Part shown: positions 33,984 to 45,740 of the stretch, one piece after another | Layout: the number at the start of each line of letters is the position of its first letter | How positions within the stretch are numbered: position 1 is the stretch's first letter | Source of the DNA: Sabethes cyaneus | Taxonomy: Eukaryota > Arthropoda > Insecta > Diptera > Culicidae | Direction of reading: 5' to 3' | DNA: 64,000 nt | NCBI RefSeq assembly: GCF_943734655.1 | Contig: NC_071355.1 | Span: 96,789,449 to 96,853,448 of the forward strand | Position numbers and translations under genes: made by a program | The notes under the pieces: model-generated | Seen by the model: only the letters and a program-made list of their open reading frames with translations | What the model was told of the DNA's origin: nothing | The model's database searches: none

Positions 33984-34639
33984 ATATATATATTGATTAT
34001 ACTATTAAATACGTCATTTCAAGTTACTAATACTTGCTAATATATCTTTATTTGCTGTGCTATTTTTGGAATATCTTGAAAATGATGACAAATAACCTTT
34101 AACACAATGTGTTACAATTAAGATAAATTCATTACATGGGTTGTTATGAATCAGGTATTAACTAGAGGCAGTTTAATTATAATTTTTGATATTTTAACCA
34201 CTTGCGTAGGCTAATTTATACCAACGGTTGTTGTAATATGATCAAATATATCAAATTATTAACAACTGTTGTTAGAACATTTGATAACAAAATAACAAGA
34301 TCTATTATAATTTTGTTAGGTCCTCCTGATCGGGTAGTCGTAAGATAAACGTAGAAGTTAAGACCAAACTGACGATTGTACGGGTGGGAAATAAACCGAA
34401 AATTGTAATTTACACTGTATTCTTCAGAACAGGGAGATAGCTCCATTTTGCACCATTTCGTGATTCCGTTTAGTTCAACTCGAAAAGAGTTAGTTGTATG
34501 TCGATTTGCTAATCATGGTTTAAGGTTCACTTTCGTATAGAGTTTTGAGCCAATAGCTTGGATTGACCTGTAATAATTCTTCTTCTGGTGTTGCATCGAT
34601 TGAAGGTTCTCATTTCTTTGTTCCCTATCAGCGTACCCC
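33984..34639. other. unassigned AT-rich stretch
   Basis: A 76-codon minus-strand frame at 34216-34446 is hydrophobic by composition and unrecognised. Confidence 0.4.
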
Positions 34640-34915
34640 GAGTCCGTGGAGAGTTCCAGTTTAGCCGGGGTCCGCTACTCAAAAATTCACTGACCTCTGA
34701 GAAAGCACCTTGCCGACGGTGTTGACCAGCGTAATGCCGCGGTAGTTACAGCAATCTAGCCGGTCGCCCTTTTTGTAGATGGAACAGACTACACCTTCCA
34801 TCATCTCATCCGGTAGTTTCTCCTCCTCCCAAATCCTTTAAGTTATCCAGTGAAGTGCCGTTGCTAGTTGTTCTTGGCCTTTTCTGTAGAGTTTTACCGC
34901 GAGTCGGTTCTTTCC
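34640..34915 (-). pseudogene. RTE-like RT fragment (start of palm)
   Basis: The minus strand reads KNRLAVKLYRKGQEQLATAL, IWEEEKLPDEMMEGVVCSIY and KKGDRLDCCNYRGITLVNTV, then GKVLSQ. This is the classic RTE RT entry segment (DG...ELYK.G...IW.EE.LP..W..G...P.YKKGD...C.NYRGI.LL...YK.LS). One stop, no continuation on either side. Confidence 0.85.
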
Positions 34916-36019
34916 GGTGACTCATTTATTCTCTATTATTCCGACCTTTCTGTCAAACTTAATTTTGACAGTCAATGTCAAAGCAACACGTCGTTTTTGA
35001 TAGTTGCGGCTTATCGCTGGCAGCCTATACTATTCTTTGATAAGGAAAAGCAGATTTTTCTTATGCCTACATGGCATAATTTGGAAATGTATCGGCAAAA
35101 GAATTTAAACACATTCTGCGTTCCAAAATTTTTCGACAATGAATTGTGGGTTTTGACGGTTCCGTAGTAATGTTGCGAGGAAATATAAAAACTGACCGAG
35201 GAAATACGCAAAGTTACTAATTTAACAGTGACGTACTGAAGTAACAGTGACCTACTGAAAATTTTTATCTGCAAATGCACAATAAGAAAAACTTCTATAT
35301 TAATTGTATTGTGGATTTTCGGCTTTCCAGTCAGTGTTCCAGTCCAGTGTTCGTAATTTTGTAGTTCAGAAACCATGTAAAAAGCCTAGGATTAAAGCTA
35401 ATGATGCGCCCCGACACGATCGTTTGTCTCTACTCTACAGCTTGCAATTACATGACCTCACAAGTATGCATAAACGATAGTCGTAACGGTAAATAGATAC
35501 TTGCAACGACAATAGCTACATCGGGTAAATTCACGACAACGAGACATAACCGAGCGCGATGAATATTAAAATAAATTGCAAAGGAAATTAACTTTCGCGT
35601 CTAAATCTGGCAATTTTCAAGTGCAGAAATGATACAAACATTGACCTGAACTAAGACAAGCTCAAGCTCAAGCCCAAATTTCCAGCTAACGGTAAACGCA
35701 AAATAAAGTAATTTTTTTAACGATAGTTTCAACATTTTTTTGTTGTTCATTTTTTGAGTTCAATTTTTTGTCACATGAAGAATGTTTAATTTTAGTTTAT
35801 TTACAATTTAAAATTTAAAAGCTTCTGATTGAAAGTAATTCTTTCTTTTTTAAATAAAGTTATTAAAGTTAAGTTATATTAGATTTTTTTGGTAAGTCTT
35901 CCCCAAAAAATTTTTTTTGGCTACGCCTCTGTACGTTTTTTAAAAGCGGCCAGTGCTCTCAAGTCCTTACCAAACATTGTCCAAGTCTTGTGTCCGCAGA
36001 AAAGTGCCTGACAGACCTG
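34916..36019. other. unassigned stretch
   Basis: Opposite-strand frames at 34868-35376 overlap and are unrecognised. A 20-base segment around CAGTGACSTACTGAA is tandemly repeated at 35226-35260. From 35690 the DNA is AT-rich with homopolymer runs. Confidence 0.4.
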
Positions 36020-36540
36020 AAGATCTTGTGGAATTCATAGTAAACGCGACATTCGGCAAATTACATCTGAAGCTTTGTCAGCTTGTTGCTATGAAACGTC
36101 TCCAACGATCCAAGACATACAAGCTTCAGTTCGTGTTTGTCGATTAAAATACTGTCTATGCGAGCGCTTTCGAGCTCGAATTCTGATGCTAACAGATACT
36201 TGGTCTTTAACATATTAGACATCAATTCAAGCTTCTTTGCTAAAAAATTTTAGCTTGGCGTACTGCTCCACAATTATCTGGCACGTCATTCCAAGAATGT
36301 CCACGCCGTCAGTGAAGCAAACTTATTCAAGTGCTACCTGTATGTTTCTTACCGCGGTAGTAAGTGAAGTTGAACGGGTGGTAGAAATATCATTACTTGT
36401 CGAGGTCCCTTGCATCTTTCACACAGGCTTAATTACGCGACCGATATCCTCACACAGTACGAAACGTACTAATCTTGGCTTTAGTCAGTCTTGTCAGCTT
36501 CTCGGAAAAGCCGCACTCATCTACCGCACAGTTCACGGTT
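36020..36540 (-). pseudogene. RTE-related RT fragment (palm and following segment)
   Basis: On the minus strand GFSEKLTRLTKAKISTF (36540-36480) is followed, after a gap, by CFTDGVDILGMTCQIIVEQY and AKLKFFSKEA, which correspond to the ADD motif region (here TDG in place of ADD) and the QYAKLK.EA helix, then KTKYLLASEFELESARIDSI and DKHELK. Stops and frameshifts are present and the catalytic aspartates are altered. Confidence 0.75.
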
Positions 36541-36821
36541 CACATGGTCGTGATTGATTAATATGTTTAAAATGGAGATCCCTACAATTCTAATTTTATT
36601 TCAAAATGGTTTGAACGTTCGATACAGCTCAGTATTTAAAATTGACGTTATGTCAGGGAAATCACGAGAACATTATAGCTAGAAGTGATTTCAAATGGCT
36701 TAATTATCTAACACGCTGTACAAGGCTCATTAACACACGCACTGTCAATACTCATACACCCGCGCAGTACATCCATCGACACGACGGATGCGGTTGGTTT
36801 CCTCCAGCAAAAGGCAACAGG

Positions 36822-36950
36822 ATGGAAATGGAGTCGTTGGCTGTACATCATGTTGGCTACCACATAATTCTATTATTTTGCTCGCTTTGTCCACCGATCC
36901 CGGCTACCCAACATTTCCAGCGGATGCTAACAACTGCCGGTACAGAGTGT
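36822..36950 (+). CDS. candidate first coding exon with signal peptide, unknown protein
   Basis: ATG at 36822 lies in a good context (AGGATGG). The reading is MEMESLAVHHVGYHIILLFC then SLCPPIPATQHFQRMLTTAG and TEC, a plausible signal peptide, and ends exactly at TGT|GTAAGTGC, a strong splice donor, in phase 0. The unspliced frame stays open to 37136, so the exon end is inferred. Another frame across the same DNA gives STDPGYPTFPADANNCRYRV, equally protein-like, so the frame is uncertain. No family recognised. Confidence 0.25.
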
Positions 36951-38854
36951 GTAAGTGCTTCAGGGCCGGCGCTGGCCAATTTGTCGCTCCATGCAAATTC
37001 TCAAAATAGCGCCCCAAGAACAAATGAAAAACAGGTGGCGTTGTTGTGTGCAGACAATTTACCACCTACACACTCGAAAACGCAGAGTCTCGTAGCGTCT
37101 TTCTGCATAACCACTCACGAGGCAAACAACTCGTGAGCAGCCAGCTGCCCGCGAGGGCTAGCGGCACACTGGGATACAGATTTTGCATTACTTGTTGTTT
37201 TTTTTTTCTTCATCTTACGCCCTTGATTCTACACGCGGTGGGAGCGCAAATCCTCGCGAGTGATCGGTATCAATTGCTCAGGCTGCAATGACGTGCGAGC
37301 GCGACGACCGTGGCTGTTAGCTAAATACACACTCGCAAAAGTCGTTGCAGTGCATGAATAAACAAGAGCGAGAGTCCGAAAGGAATACTTATGCCGGCGA
37401 GTTCATTAGAACGAGTACGCGTGTGTGAGAAAAATAGCCCACACAAGTGCGGGCTTCGCAACACTGGTCACAGTCAACCACCATTTCGAACAATTGTCGG
37501 TTTCTTGAAACCCATTATTAGAATGAAAAACCTTCAAAAACGAAAAAGTTCGGTTCATATTGCGGAGACTACACCTATTTAGACTCCCACGCGAAAATTA
37601 ATAGCGTTTTTTTTCTGCGTCTCCCACACACAGTTGTAATTTAACAATTTGAACCACCAGTTTTTCGTCATTGCCTCATCTCTGTATCGCTCGTTGTTTC
37701 ACAAGCTTATTTTCAATTTACTAGTAGGTACGGAATTATTATTACTCAAATATGAATTTGTGTTGGACTCGTATAATTGCAGCATGGCACAATATTTTTT
37801 TATTTATTTATTACTATAGTTTTTTAATGTAGGCGAAATGGCGCCCCCTCGAAGTTGCGCTCCAAGCAGCTGCTTGTTTTGCTTAAGGAAAGCGCCGGCC
37901 CTGTGAGTGCATGTGCGGCATGTGGCAATCATCCATCGGTGGCGGTCATTCGCAGTATTTACCAGCAAGCCTATGGCCCTTTTCGTCCGGTTAGGACCTT
38001 CCTTGTATGGTGTGACATGTCCGCAACATCACCGCCGCTCTGTTGGATTTATTTGCACTGCTGATGAAATTCGATTCATGCGCTGACATTACTCCCAGTT
38101 GTGCTGAAAAGCACATCGGGAAATCAAACCTTTGCTCTTCGATATGTGTGTACATACGACGAAACGAAATGTGTTTATAGGGACGAAGCTAACTACGGTC
38201 ATATTATCCTTTTGTAAGGAATGATTTTCGAATCAAATTTTTAATTTTTTTATTGATTGATTATAATTTGTCGATTTATTAAATGTTTGATAAAGCTGAA
38301 TTACGATATTTGTTTGTTTGTTTGTTTGTTTTTATCGAATCGTAGGGGCATTAAAAAATATTGCTCTTTTAGGAATGTTACAGTTTCAACACAACACAAC
38401 ACTTATAGTTACAGTGACAGGTCACAGTGTTATTATTTTCTGGCAATCTTATGGGCTATCGGTAATATATTTTTAATTAGATCACGGTATATAAATTAAA
38501 CCGTATTTGATTGTTTGCTTTAAACGTCATCTAGTCTCTTCAGTGCATTGACTCATAAATAGGCTTTCCAAAGCTACCGACTTTTTCGAATAAAACCTGC
38601 AAAGAACACATACAACAGTATTGCAGTTTTCAACAATCTATGAGAATTTATGGATTCTTCGTGTGTTTTTGATGCACTTTTTACTTCAATCCGTTTACCA
38701 AGCGAAATCATAGCAGCTGGTTGCAACCCCATAGTCCTTCAACCATCCACCACACAGGGATAACCTATAGTTATGCCACAAATAAAGAGACAAACAAACA
38801 GCATTAATTCCATTGTCCATGCAAAAACCACTCATTTGCTCACAAAAGCATGAT
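36951..38854. other. unassigned stretch, partly CpG-richer
   Basis: 37040-37330 and 37840-38070 are richer in GC than the surroundings and hold short overlapping frames without motifs. A TTTG microsatellite of six units lies at 38310-38333. Confidence 0.4.
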
Positions 38855-38869
38855 AATTGCAAAAGACAG

Positions 38870-39370
38870 TTGTAATTTTATTAAGAGATGTGGCTTTTCG
38901 ATCTCAGAATCCTTGAAAAGCTTTATTCGACGTTTTCTGCTGATATTTCGAAGATCTATGTCTTCATCCTCGGAGCAACTATTATTATAAAACACGTACA
39001 ATTATTTGAACAATCTTCATCGTTACTTATACAATTACTTATAACGTTAATAATTGTTTTCTTATTTAAGTGTTAGAATGTAAACATGAGAATGAGAATT
39101 TTGTTTAACCTTCGTCAATATCCATCAATATTGATATCCTAAAATATGAACGGAAACGGACTTTTTACAGACTTACTTTAGAAAAGTGCAACTTACGCTA
39201 TAACCTTCCACACACATCACAATCCAATTTAATAATCCAATAAGTCTTATAATAATAGTTGCTCCGAGGATGAAGACATAGATATTCGAAACGTCAACGG
39301 AAAATATGAAATAAAGTTTTCGTAAGAAATCTGAGACCGATAAGCCACATCTTTTAACAAAAAAGCATAT
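38870..39370. mobile_element. fold-back element with ~120-bp inverted arms
   Basis: The arm at about 38870-38990 (AGATGTGGCTTTTCGATCTC, then TTTCGAAGATCTATGTCTTC) returns in reverse complement at about 39247-39365. The loop is roughly 255 bases. Overall the arms are some 80 percent alike, but 34 consecutive bases at the inner ends (38957-38990 and 39247-39280) are identical. Open frames in the arms on both strands mirror each other and are not genes. Confidence 0.75.
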
Positions 39371-39390
39371 TTCGCAACTTGGCCGCACTG

Positions 39391-40110
39391 CACTGTAAAT
39401 GTAAATAACGCCGATGGTTTTTAAAGAATTTTCTTTTATGTGTCATATATTTTATATCATCTGCTCTCGCTAGGATTCACATAAAAAAGAGTTATTTTAA
39501 ATAGTATGTAAATATATCGAGCAGTGTTGGAATTAAAAAATATCGATGAGATGTTGAAAATGACAATTTTCGGGAAACAATTCAGCCCCGAAGTAACTCA
39601 AGGATACTACTACTGAATGTGGATGTGTAAAGTACTAATTAATTAGTCCAGTATAAGTCAAAATCAAAAATGATGAAAAGTTATCTTTCAAATGTATGTC
39701 ATTTTTTATACAAATATTCCCATCTTTCTGAGATATTGTGGTATGAAAAAACACTATTTTTCATCAAAAAAGTCACAAAACCTGCCTAAAACTTCAAGAT
39801 GTTACCAAGATACATTCAGAAAAATGGTGTGTTTTTAAAATATAAGCAACTTTCTAAAAAAGAGTGGGCCTTCAAAATGTCATCAAAACAAGTAAATCGA
39901 AATTTTTTAGTTTTTAGGTGTTGTTCATGCAAAAAAGTACTGTATTTCGTTTGTTTGAAGAGACAGAGCCAAAGTATCCTGGACAAAGTTTCTCTAAATT
40001 TATTTTATACAAGTTTACTGAAGAACATACCTTGTTTTCTTTTTCGAATAAATAAAAAACTAAATTTTTATCTCCGTCTAAGGTGGATCAATCAAAAATT
40101 TGGCAATAAT
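39391..40110. other. unassigned AT-rich stretch
   Basis: A 106-codon lysine- and phenylalanine-rich plus-strand frame at 39799-40119 reflects AT composition and shows no motif. Confidence 0.45.
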
Positions 40111-40116
40111 GTAAGC

Positions 40117-40206
40117 TGACCAGACGTCCCGCATTATGCGGGACTGTCCCGCATTTGAATTGCTTGTCCCGGATTACTAAGCGTCCCGGAGAGTGTCCCG
40201 TATTGA
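40117..40206. repeat. GTCCCG-rich repeat fragment
   Basis: GTCCCG occurs five times in 80 bases, starting TGACCAGACGTCCCGC with a small hairpin GTCCCGCATTATGCGGGAC. It looks like one end of a DNA element; the other end was not found. Confidence 0.5.
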
Positions 40207-40305
40207 TTAATTTTTTAATCGAAACATGGGAAATTATGTTACATTGCATGAAAAACCTACTGCTGACACCGCTCATCAGCCGGTGCACACCCTCCACATC
40301 CCCAG

Positions 40306-40536
40306 TAGAGATGGGCGAACGCTTACGAGCCGTTCAAATGCACCGTTTCACAAGAAAGAGCGTTCAAATGAACGACTCTTGAAAAAGAACCACGGTTCTC
40401 CGAACACACCCGAAGGTTGGCTCGTGGATCGTAGCGAACAAACTGAACGAACGAACCGTGAACCATGAGCCACTGATTTGAATCGGTTCAGAGCTGCTCA
40501 CACGAATGAGCCATTTGCCCTGCACTACTGCCAAGT
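40306..40536. mobile_element. probable hAT-like MITE, ~230 bp
   Basis: The left end TAGAGATGGGCGAAC and the right end GCCATTTGCCCTGCACTA are inverted and similar (TAGAGATGGGC versus TAGTGCAGGGC). The inside is full of GAACG, CGTTC and GGTTC motifs, as in many hAT/Buster-type non-autonomous elements. An 8-bp flank duplication is at best partial (about 5 of 8), so boundaries are tentative. Confidence 0.5.
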
Positions 40537-40554
40537 CACGGCCCCGGCCAGCCG

Positions 40555-40710
40555 GCACTTTGAACTCCTCATCTGACCAATGTCGTTGGTGACTGTTCTT
40601 TTCATGCTTTCGCTTCATTATCCCCCAGTATTTCAATACTGGATAAATCCGGGGACAATTTGGTGCACTCAGCTCTTTTGAGATGAACTGAAGCCCATTG
40701 TCCACATAAT
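40555..40710 (-). pseudogene. Tc1/mariner-type transposase C-terminal scrap
   Basis: The minus strand reads NGLQFISKELSAPNCPRIYP then VLKYWGIMKRKHEKN. This corresponds to the region around the last catalytic residue in Tc1-like transposases with NPPNCP...RPIEKYWAI.KRKL. It is joined in one open frame to an RTE fragment upstream (40710-40890), an accidental fusion. Confidence 0.6.
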
Positions 40711-41910
40711 AAGTACGACTTCTGCTGTTAAAACGCCTCCGAATCTCAAGGCTGGTATAATAGTTCGCCGTTACTAGTAAGCCATGAAAGACAAATTCGT
40801 CAACTACCTCAAACTCAACTCCGTCGATCATTACACTAATGTCCAAGTGGCGTCGGTCAGCCTCGGTTCCGTCGGCCATGCTGGCCATCCTTGGTTTTGG
40901 ACGTATTTACCTTTAACCCAATCTTTTCTTTTTTGCTCTTTTATCTAGTGTACTGTTCAGATACCACCGCAGATCTTCTACTGATAATATCCGTGTCATT
41001 GGCAAAGCAAACTAATTGGTTTGTTTAGGCACGTGCCCTGCGTGTTGATATCCGCTCGATTCGTAACACCTTGCACTGTGCTCAACATCAGGCATGAAAG
41101 TCCATCACTTTAACAGCCCTCTCTGTGTTTGAAAGAACTCGACGGAAATCAGAACTGGGTATCATTCATCGTAGATTGAATCAATACGGTCAGCTTCCTG
41201 GCGAAGCCGTTCTCGACCATGATTTTCCATAGCTCTTTTCGGTCGATGGTGTCATATGCAGCTTTGAAGCTAACGAACAAATGGTGCATGAGAATTCTGA
41301 ATTCACGGCCTTTTTGGGGATCTGCCGCAGTGTAAATATTTGATCCGTCATTAACCGGCATTCAACGAAGACGACTTGAACGAAGACGGTCTGTTCGCAA
41401 TTGACAATATTCAGCGGAAAATGTTTTGGGCCAGCACTGTGTAGGTACCATTGAAAACAGTTATCGCACGATAGTTCTCACAGTCCCATTGTTGCCCGTC
41501 TTGTCTTCTAGATCGGGCAGATAATCCCATCCTTTTGCACTTCTGTAGTAGCTGTTCTATATTCCAAATTCAAATAACTAACCGGTACATACCGATTTGA
41601 ATAAACTCCGCTGTGATGCCATCTTTCCTAGCCGATTTATCGTTCTTTAGCTGCCTTATGGCCTCCCACACTTTCGTTGGGTCTGGCAGCTGCTCTAGCT
41701 CCGCATATCCCTTTTCTCCCGGAAAAATGGGGTTCGCTGCATATTCTTTTGTTTGTATCTTTTCACATTCAATCGTGTGGCATTGTATATTTCTGCCGCA
41801 CGCGCAGCGTTCTTCTTATCCATCATCCTCCTACATGCATCGTCGTACCAGTCGTTCCGCTTGATTCCATGCCACGTGCCCGATGATGCTCTCTGGCTTC
41901 GTCCACCTCG
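40711..41910 (-). pseudogene. RTE-like fragments in several pieces
   Basis: On the minus strand: KRNDWYDDACRRMMDKKNAA (about 41865-41800, linker), LPDPTKVWEAIRQLKNDKSA and RKDGITAEF (41690-41600), the CENYR region near 41480, FKAAYDTIDRKELWKIMVEN (41270-41210) and LDISVMIDGVEFEVVDEFVF with SLEIRRRFNSRSR (40880-40715). These follow the RTE order linker, RT entry, palm, C-terminal part, with gaps, stops and frameshifts. The ADD box was not found. Confidence 0.85.
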
Positions 41911-42084
41911 CCAGATGGCATGTTATTGCTACGTTCTCTCACATGGATACAATAAATGCGATGAGTGTAAAATGAAATGCCAACTAGGTACCCGGATTTT
42001 GGGTGATATATGATTGAACAAAGATTGTTGGTTGAATAAGAATAACGTAAAGAATTTTAATAAGCTAGTATGGCTAGTATGGAA

Positions 42085-42640
42085 GTTTAAATTTGTTGAA
42101 GAGCGAAAATTCGGTTGAGAAGAATGGCATTAAAACGGAGCTTATCAAAATGGACCCGAAATTCTGCATCTGGGATACAGACCAAATACCGGAGGAATGG
42201 TAGGATGGGGTTACCTACCCGATGTACAAGAATGGCGATTCACTGGACTGTGAGAACCACCGTGTGATCACTGTTTTCAGTGCTACCTACAAAGTGCTAT
42301 CCCAAATGGTTTTTCCGCCGGCTCTCACCAATTGCAAGCTATTTTATGGGACTTTTTCAATCAGGCCTTGTTGAAGAACGATCAACGGCGTACCAAATAT
42401 TTACGCTGCTGCAAGTCCTCCAGAAGGAGTTCCTATGATAATTCGTACATAGATTTCAAAGCTGCGTGGGTTACTATCAACCGCAAAGAGCCGTGGAGCA
42501 TCATGGAAGAAAACGGAATGCTGAGCGCACTGACTGGCTTTGACAAACCGATGGATGGACGGTCGTGCTTACTGTTCAACATAGTTCAGACGACGCACAA
42601 TGACACTAACCGTGAGTGACTGAAGTTTAATTATGGTTAG
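42085..42640 (+). pseudogene. RTE-like RT fragment, plus strand
   Basis: The plus strand reads NGIKTELIKMDPKFCIWDTD, QIPEEW, TYPMYKNGDSLDCENHRVIT and YKVLSQ, then, after frameshifts, the QIFTLRQ-like and FKAAW blocks (IDFKAAWVTINRKEPWSIME around 42450-42510). It is the only RTE-type fragment in the window on this strand. It ends near 42620 with the usual LI..TM segment and has several stops. Confidence 0.85.
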
Positions 42641-43399
42641 TTAAAATGGTTAGTTAAAAAGGTTAGTTAAAGTTATTATTCATATTCAAGTGTGGAAACG
42701 TAAGCATGGTACAATAAGATAATAAACAGATTCACAAGTACATTAACGTATTTTACAACTTTCGCTAGTCAACTATCGCAAAGCTAATTAAAAACACTCA
42801 GCCGTTTGAAAATCTATTGTTGTTGTAACATGTGATCGAACACTGTAGGTACTAGCCTGTTTATTGCAAACAAGTCCGGACCGTGTCATGACAACCTCCC
42901 AGTGCAAACAAACGATTTCTTTCGCCACAATTCATTAATAAAACATGACAATTTCCCGGATTCCCGGTTTCATCCGTTCTGAAATTGAATCGAAGTGTAA
43001 ACATTAATTCCGTAAATAATCATACCTAAATAAAACAACGATGCAAAAATAACGGTTGCATGAAAACTATTTCGATATTTTATTTTCTGTTTTGCTGTTT
43101 TCCTCACCTGGGGAAGGCTATAGTTTCGCTACATAAATAAGTATTTTTGTGCAATCGCTTATAGGATATTGTTTAATACACCATATTGTCTCAGTTTCGA
43201 AAATTAATCACTGCTGTGCATGTGTTCATTTATGTGTGTCGGTGTTTGCCCATTATTCTCTACAGCTTCTGAACTGACGCACTATGGGTTAATTGGTAAT
43301 TTTCTGACTCAATGTTCAATTCAAAAACTAAGGGGAACAATACAAGATTCGTTGTTAAATGTATTGTAGGTATTGCTCCTAAGGATAAATTAGGTATGC
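42641..43399. other. unassigned stretch
   Basis: A small tandem (GGTTAGTTAAA, three times) lies at about 42633-42671. Otherwise AT-rich with nothing recognised. Confidence 0.45.
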
Positions 43400-43408
43400 G
43401 GCTCGATG

Positions 43409-43648
43409 CAATGAGGTTTAAAAAGGTGTGGCAGATGAAGACATTTGATGATATTAGTAGCGAAAAATCAGAAAACGACGTCAAACTATAAAAACAAACC
43501 GCGTCGGACAATGAGGTTTGTTTTTGGAGTTTGACGTCACGCTGCATCGTGATTGGTCGATTTACGATTCCACCCACACCATGATGAAATTTCTTCATTG
43601 CACTAACACCACTTAACCAACATTGCCACACCTGTATATATCATATTG
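43409..43648. mobile_element. MITE copy 2 with 9-bp target-site duplication
   Basis: Fuller copy of the element at 3202-3405. It begins CAATGAGG and ends CATATTG and is flanked by the exact 9-bp repeat GGCTCGATG (43400-43408 and 43649-43657). The terminal ~25 bases pair imperfectly, both arms containing AGGTGTGGCA. No coding capacity. Confidence 0.9.
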
Positions 43649-43657
43649 GGCTCGATG

Positions 43658-45740
43658 CGGTTAAAATTGTTAAAAACAAATATCAAGAGAGAAAAAAATC
43701 AAAATCGGTGGCTCTGTAATTGGGCCGATATGTTACAAATACGGTTGGATATAACAAACTTTTAGATCTTTCTTTAAATCACCTGTACCTACGTTGTGAA
43801 AATTCATCTCACCTCGTTTATTGCAAACGACTGCTCATTTTGACGTAGCTTGCACCTGTAGGAGGAAAGCAAATTTTCACCGTTAGGTGGATTAAGGTCA
43901 CTTTTTTTTGCGCCCGCTGATACAAACCAGCAGAAATGCTCACGGTCTTTTGTACCCTAGGAATTCCTCGCAACTTTCTGTTTGCACTATTTTCCCATCC
44001 AGCGTTTGCCGGATCAGTCGATCCGAGTCATTGTCGGGTGGGCGGTCTCTTTCTCTCACCCTCGGTGCAAGTGGCATTCTGTTTCGCGCGCGTAAATGTT
44101 TTTCTGCTCGCTAGCTGCCCTCACCCTTTGCCCGGCCGGCCGACTCGCCGAAATCCAATTGCAGCGGCACAAAATCGGCTCGCTGTCTGCACGAATAACA
44201 GACACTTCACTATTGTACGAATTTAAAACGATAAAAATACATAAAACAACATTCATTTGCAATTTTCACATCTGTCTTTTTGGCGGAAGAATTCCCGTTG
44301 GCAGCCGGTATCGGTTAGCTCGGCAGCATGTATCATTCCCAAGCGCCTTTTCGGAACCGCAATATAACTTATTATTTTATGGTTATGTTCAAGCCTTCCT
44401 CCCACCCGAGCAGCTTTTCATTTGGCTCTTCCGTCATATCAGTAGCATGATAAATGATGTCCGGGCTGCCGATCTGCTCGAGTTTGAGTTTCAATAAAGT
44501 TTTATTAACACAGCTAGCTTATGTTCTTATGAACTTTCGAATTCCTGACTCAAAAATATAAAACATTTCGGAGCCACACCAGAGAATATTTGCCACCGAA
44601 AATAATTTACGTTCGAAGTTTGCTCGAATAATTATACCTACACTCAGAAGCGCGAACCACAGTTTCACTTTGTGAGTTTTACAAATTCGAACAGTATCCG
44701 AAACGATAGAAAACGATCCTGGCAAATAGGATAAATATTTTGCTTCTTGCTTCAAATATGAATATTTTCTCTCGTCTCCTAAAAAAATATTCAAATAGTT
44801 GCGGTCTACTTTTTCTTCGACTGCAGCCTCGTTATGTACCTTCATCTTTTCACCGAAGTCATCGTTTTTGGACAGATAGGAAAGCAGAAACGGGAAAAGG
44901 AAACCGTTGAACTCATCACGTACGATAAAAGGATACCCAACTCAATTCGGGCTAACGGTTTATATTCAATATTCGATTTGGCAAGTCGCAAGCTTGCTAA
45001 AAAGCTCTGTCTATTTGGAAGCAATATATTTAAAAGGGTAACATTTACTCAGGATGCATTGAGACTAGAATTGATGGTCTGCTAACATTGATACTGTCAC
45101 TGATTCGGATATTCTTTTTTTTTGGCTTGCGTGCTTACGAAGCACGAAGTGTTTCGGGCGTTCATGTTTTTATTCACGCTGTAGCTAACCCAAACCCTGA
45201 ACAAGTTATTGCACCAAATTTTTGCAAGATTCAGCAGACTTTTAGAAACATAATTCAGCTTACGGCTGAGTCAACAGTTTTTAGTTTTCAAAATAATCGT
45301 TAGTTTAACTTGTGAGTGAAAAAAGTGCTATCAAAAGTAACGAGTTAAGGCGGTTGCATTTGACATTTCTTTAAAAAGTACTGGTTATATAACCGAAAAA
45401 CTGACAGTCATTTGGATGATACTAGCTGTAGTCCGCGTACGTGTAACTGAGAACGAATCGGAAGTACCTAATTTTTCAACCTAATATTTTGCGACTTCGG
45501 CGAAAATACTGTTTTGATGTGTTAGCCCGTATGCCCTCCGATAGAGATAACCAGGCTATTTGGCAAAAACACCCGAATATACACTGACTTTCTGAGATGC
45601 AACGACGTTGTTACGGATGCTTGACAGGAATGCAATCAAGAACAGTAACGCTAGTACAATTTGTACAAGGAATCACTCAAATCGAAGCAAATACTGTTTT
45701 GGAAAAGAAATTCATTTTTACAAGTAACATTGTTGCAAAC
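43658..45740. other. unassigned stretch with small unrecognised ORFs
   Basis: 43900-44170 is GC-richer, with CCGGCCGGCC. Frames at 44096-44497 (+), 44519-44845 (-, 108 codons, MKVHNEAAVEEKVDRNYLNI start) and 44834-45085 (+) show no family I know. The first ends on AATAAA at 44494, which argues it is non-coding or a 3' end. No array or inverted repeat seen. Confidence 0.4.

Noticed and set aside
36788..37009. Chitin-binding (peritrophin-type) domain suggested by GYPTFPADANNCRYRV
   Set aside because: The six-cysteine pattern and aromatic positions are absent; resemblance is limited to a few residues.
44096..44497. 133-codon plus-strand ORF as a gene
   Set aside because: It ends on an AATAAA, overlaps other open frames on both strands, and has no motif or start context worth trusting.
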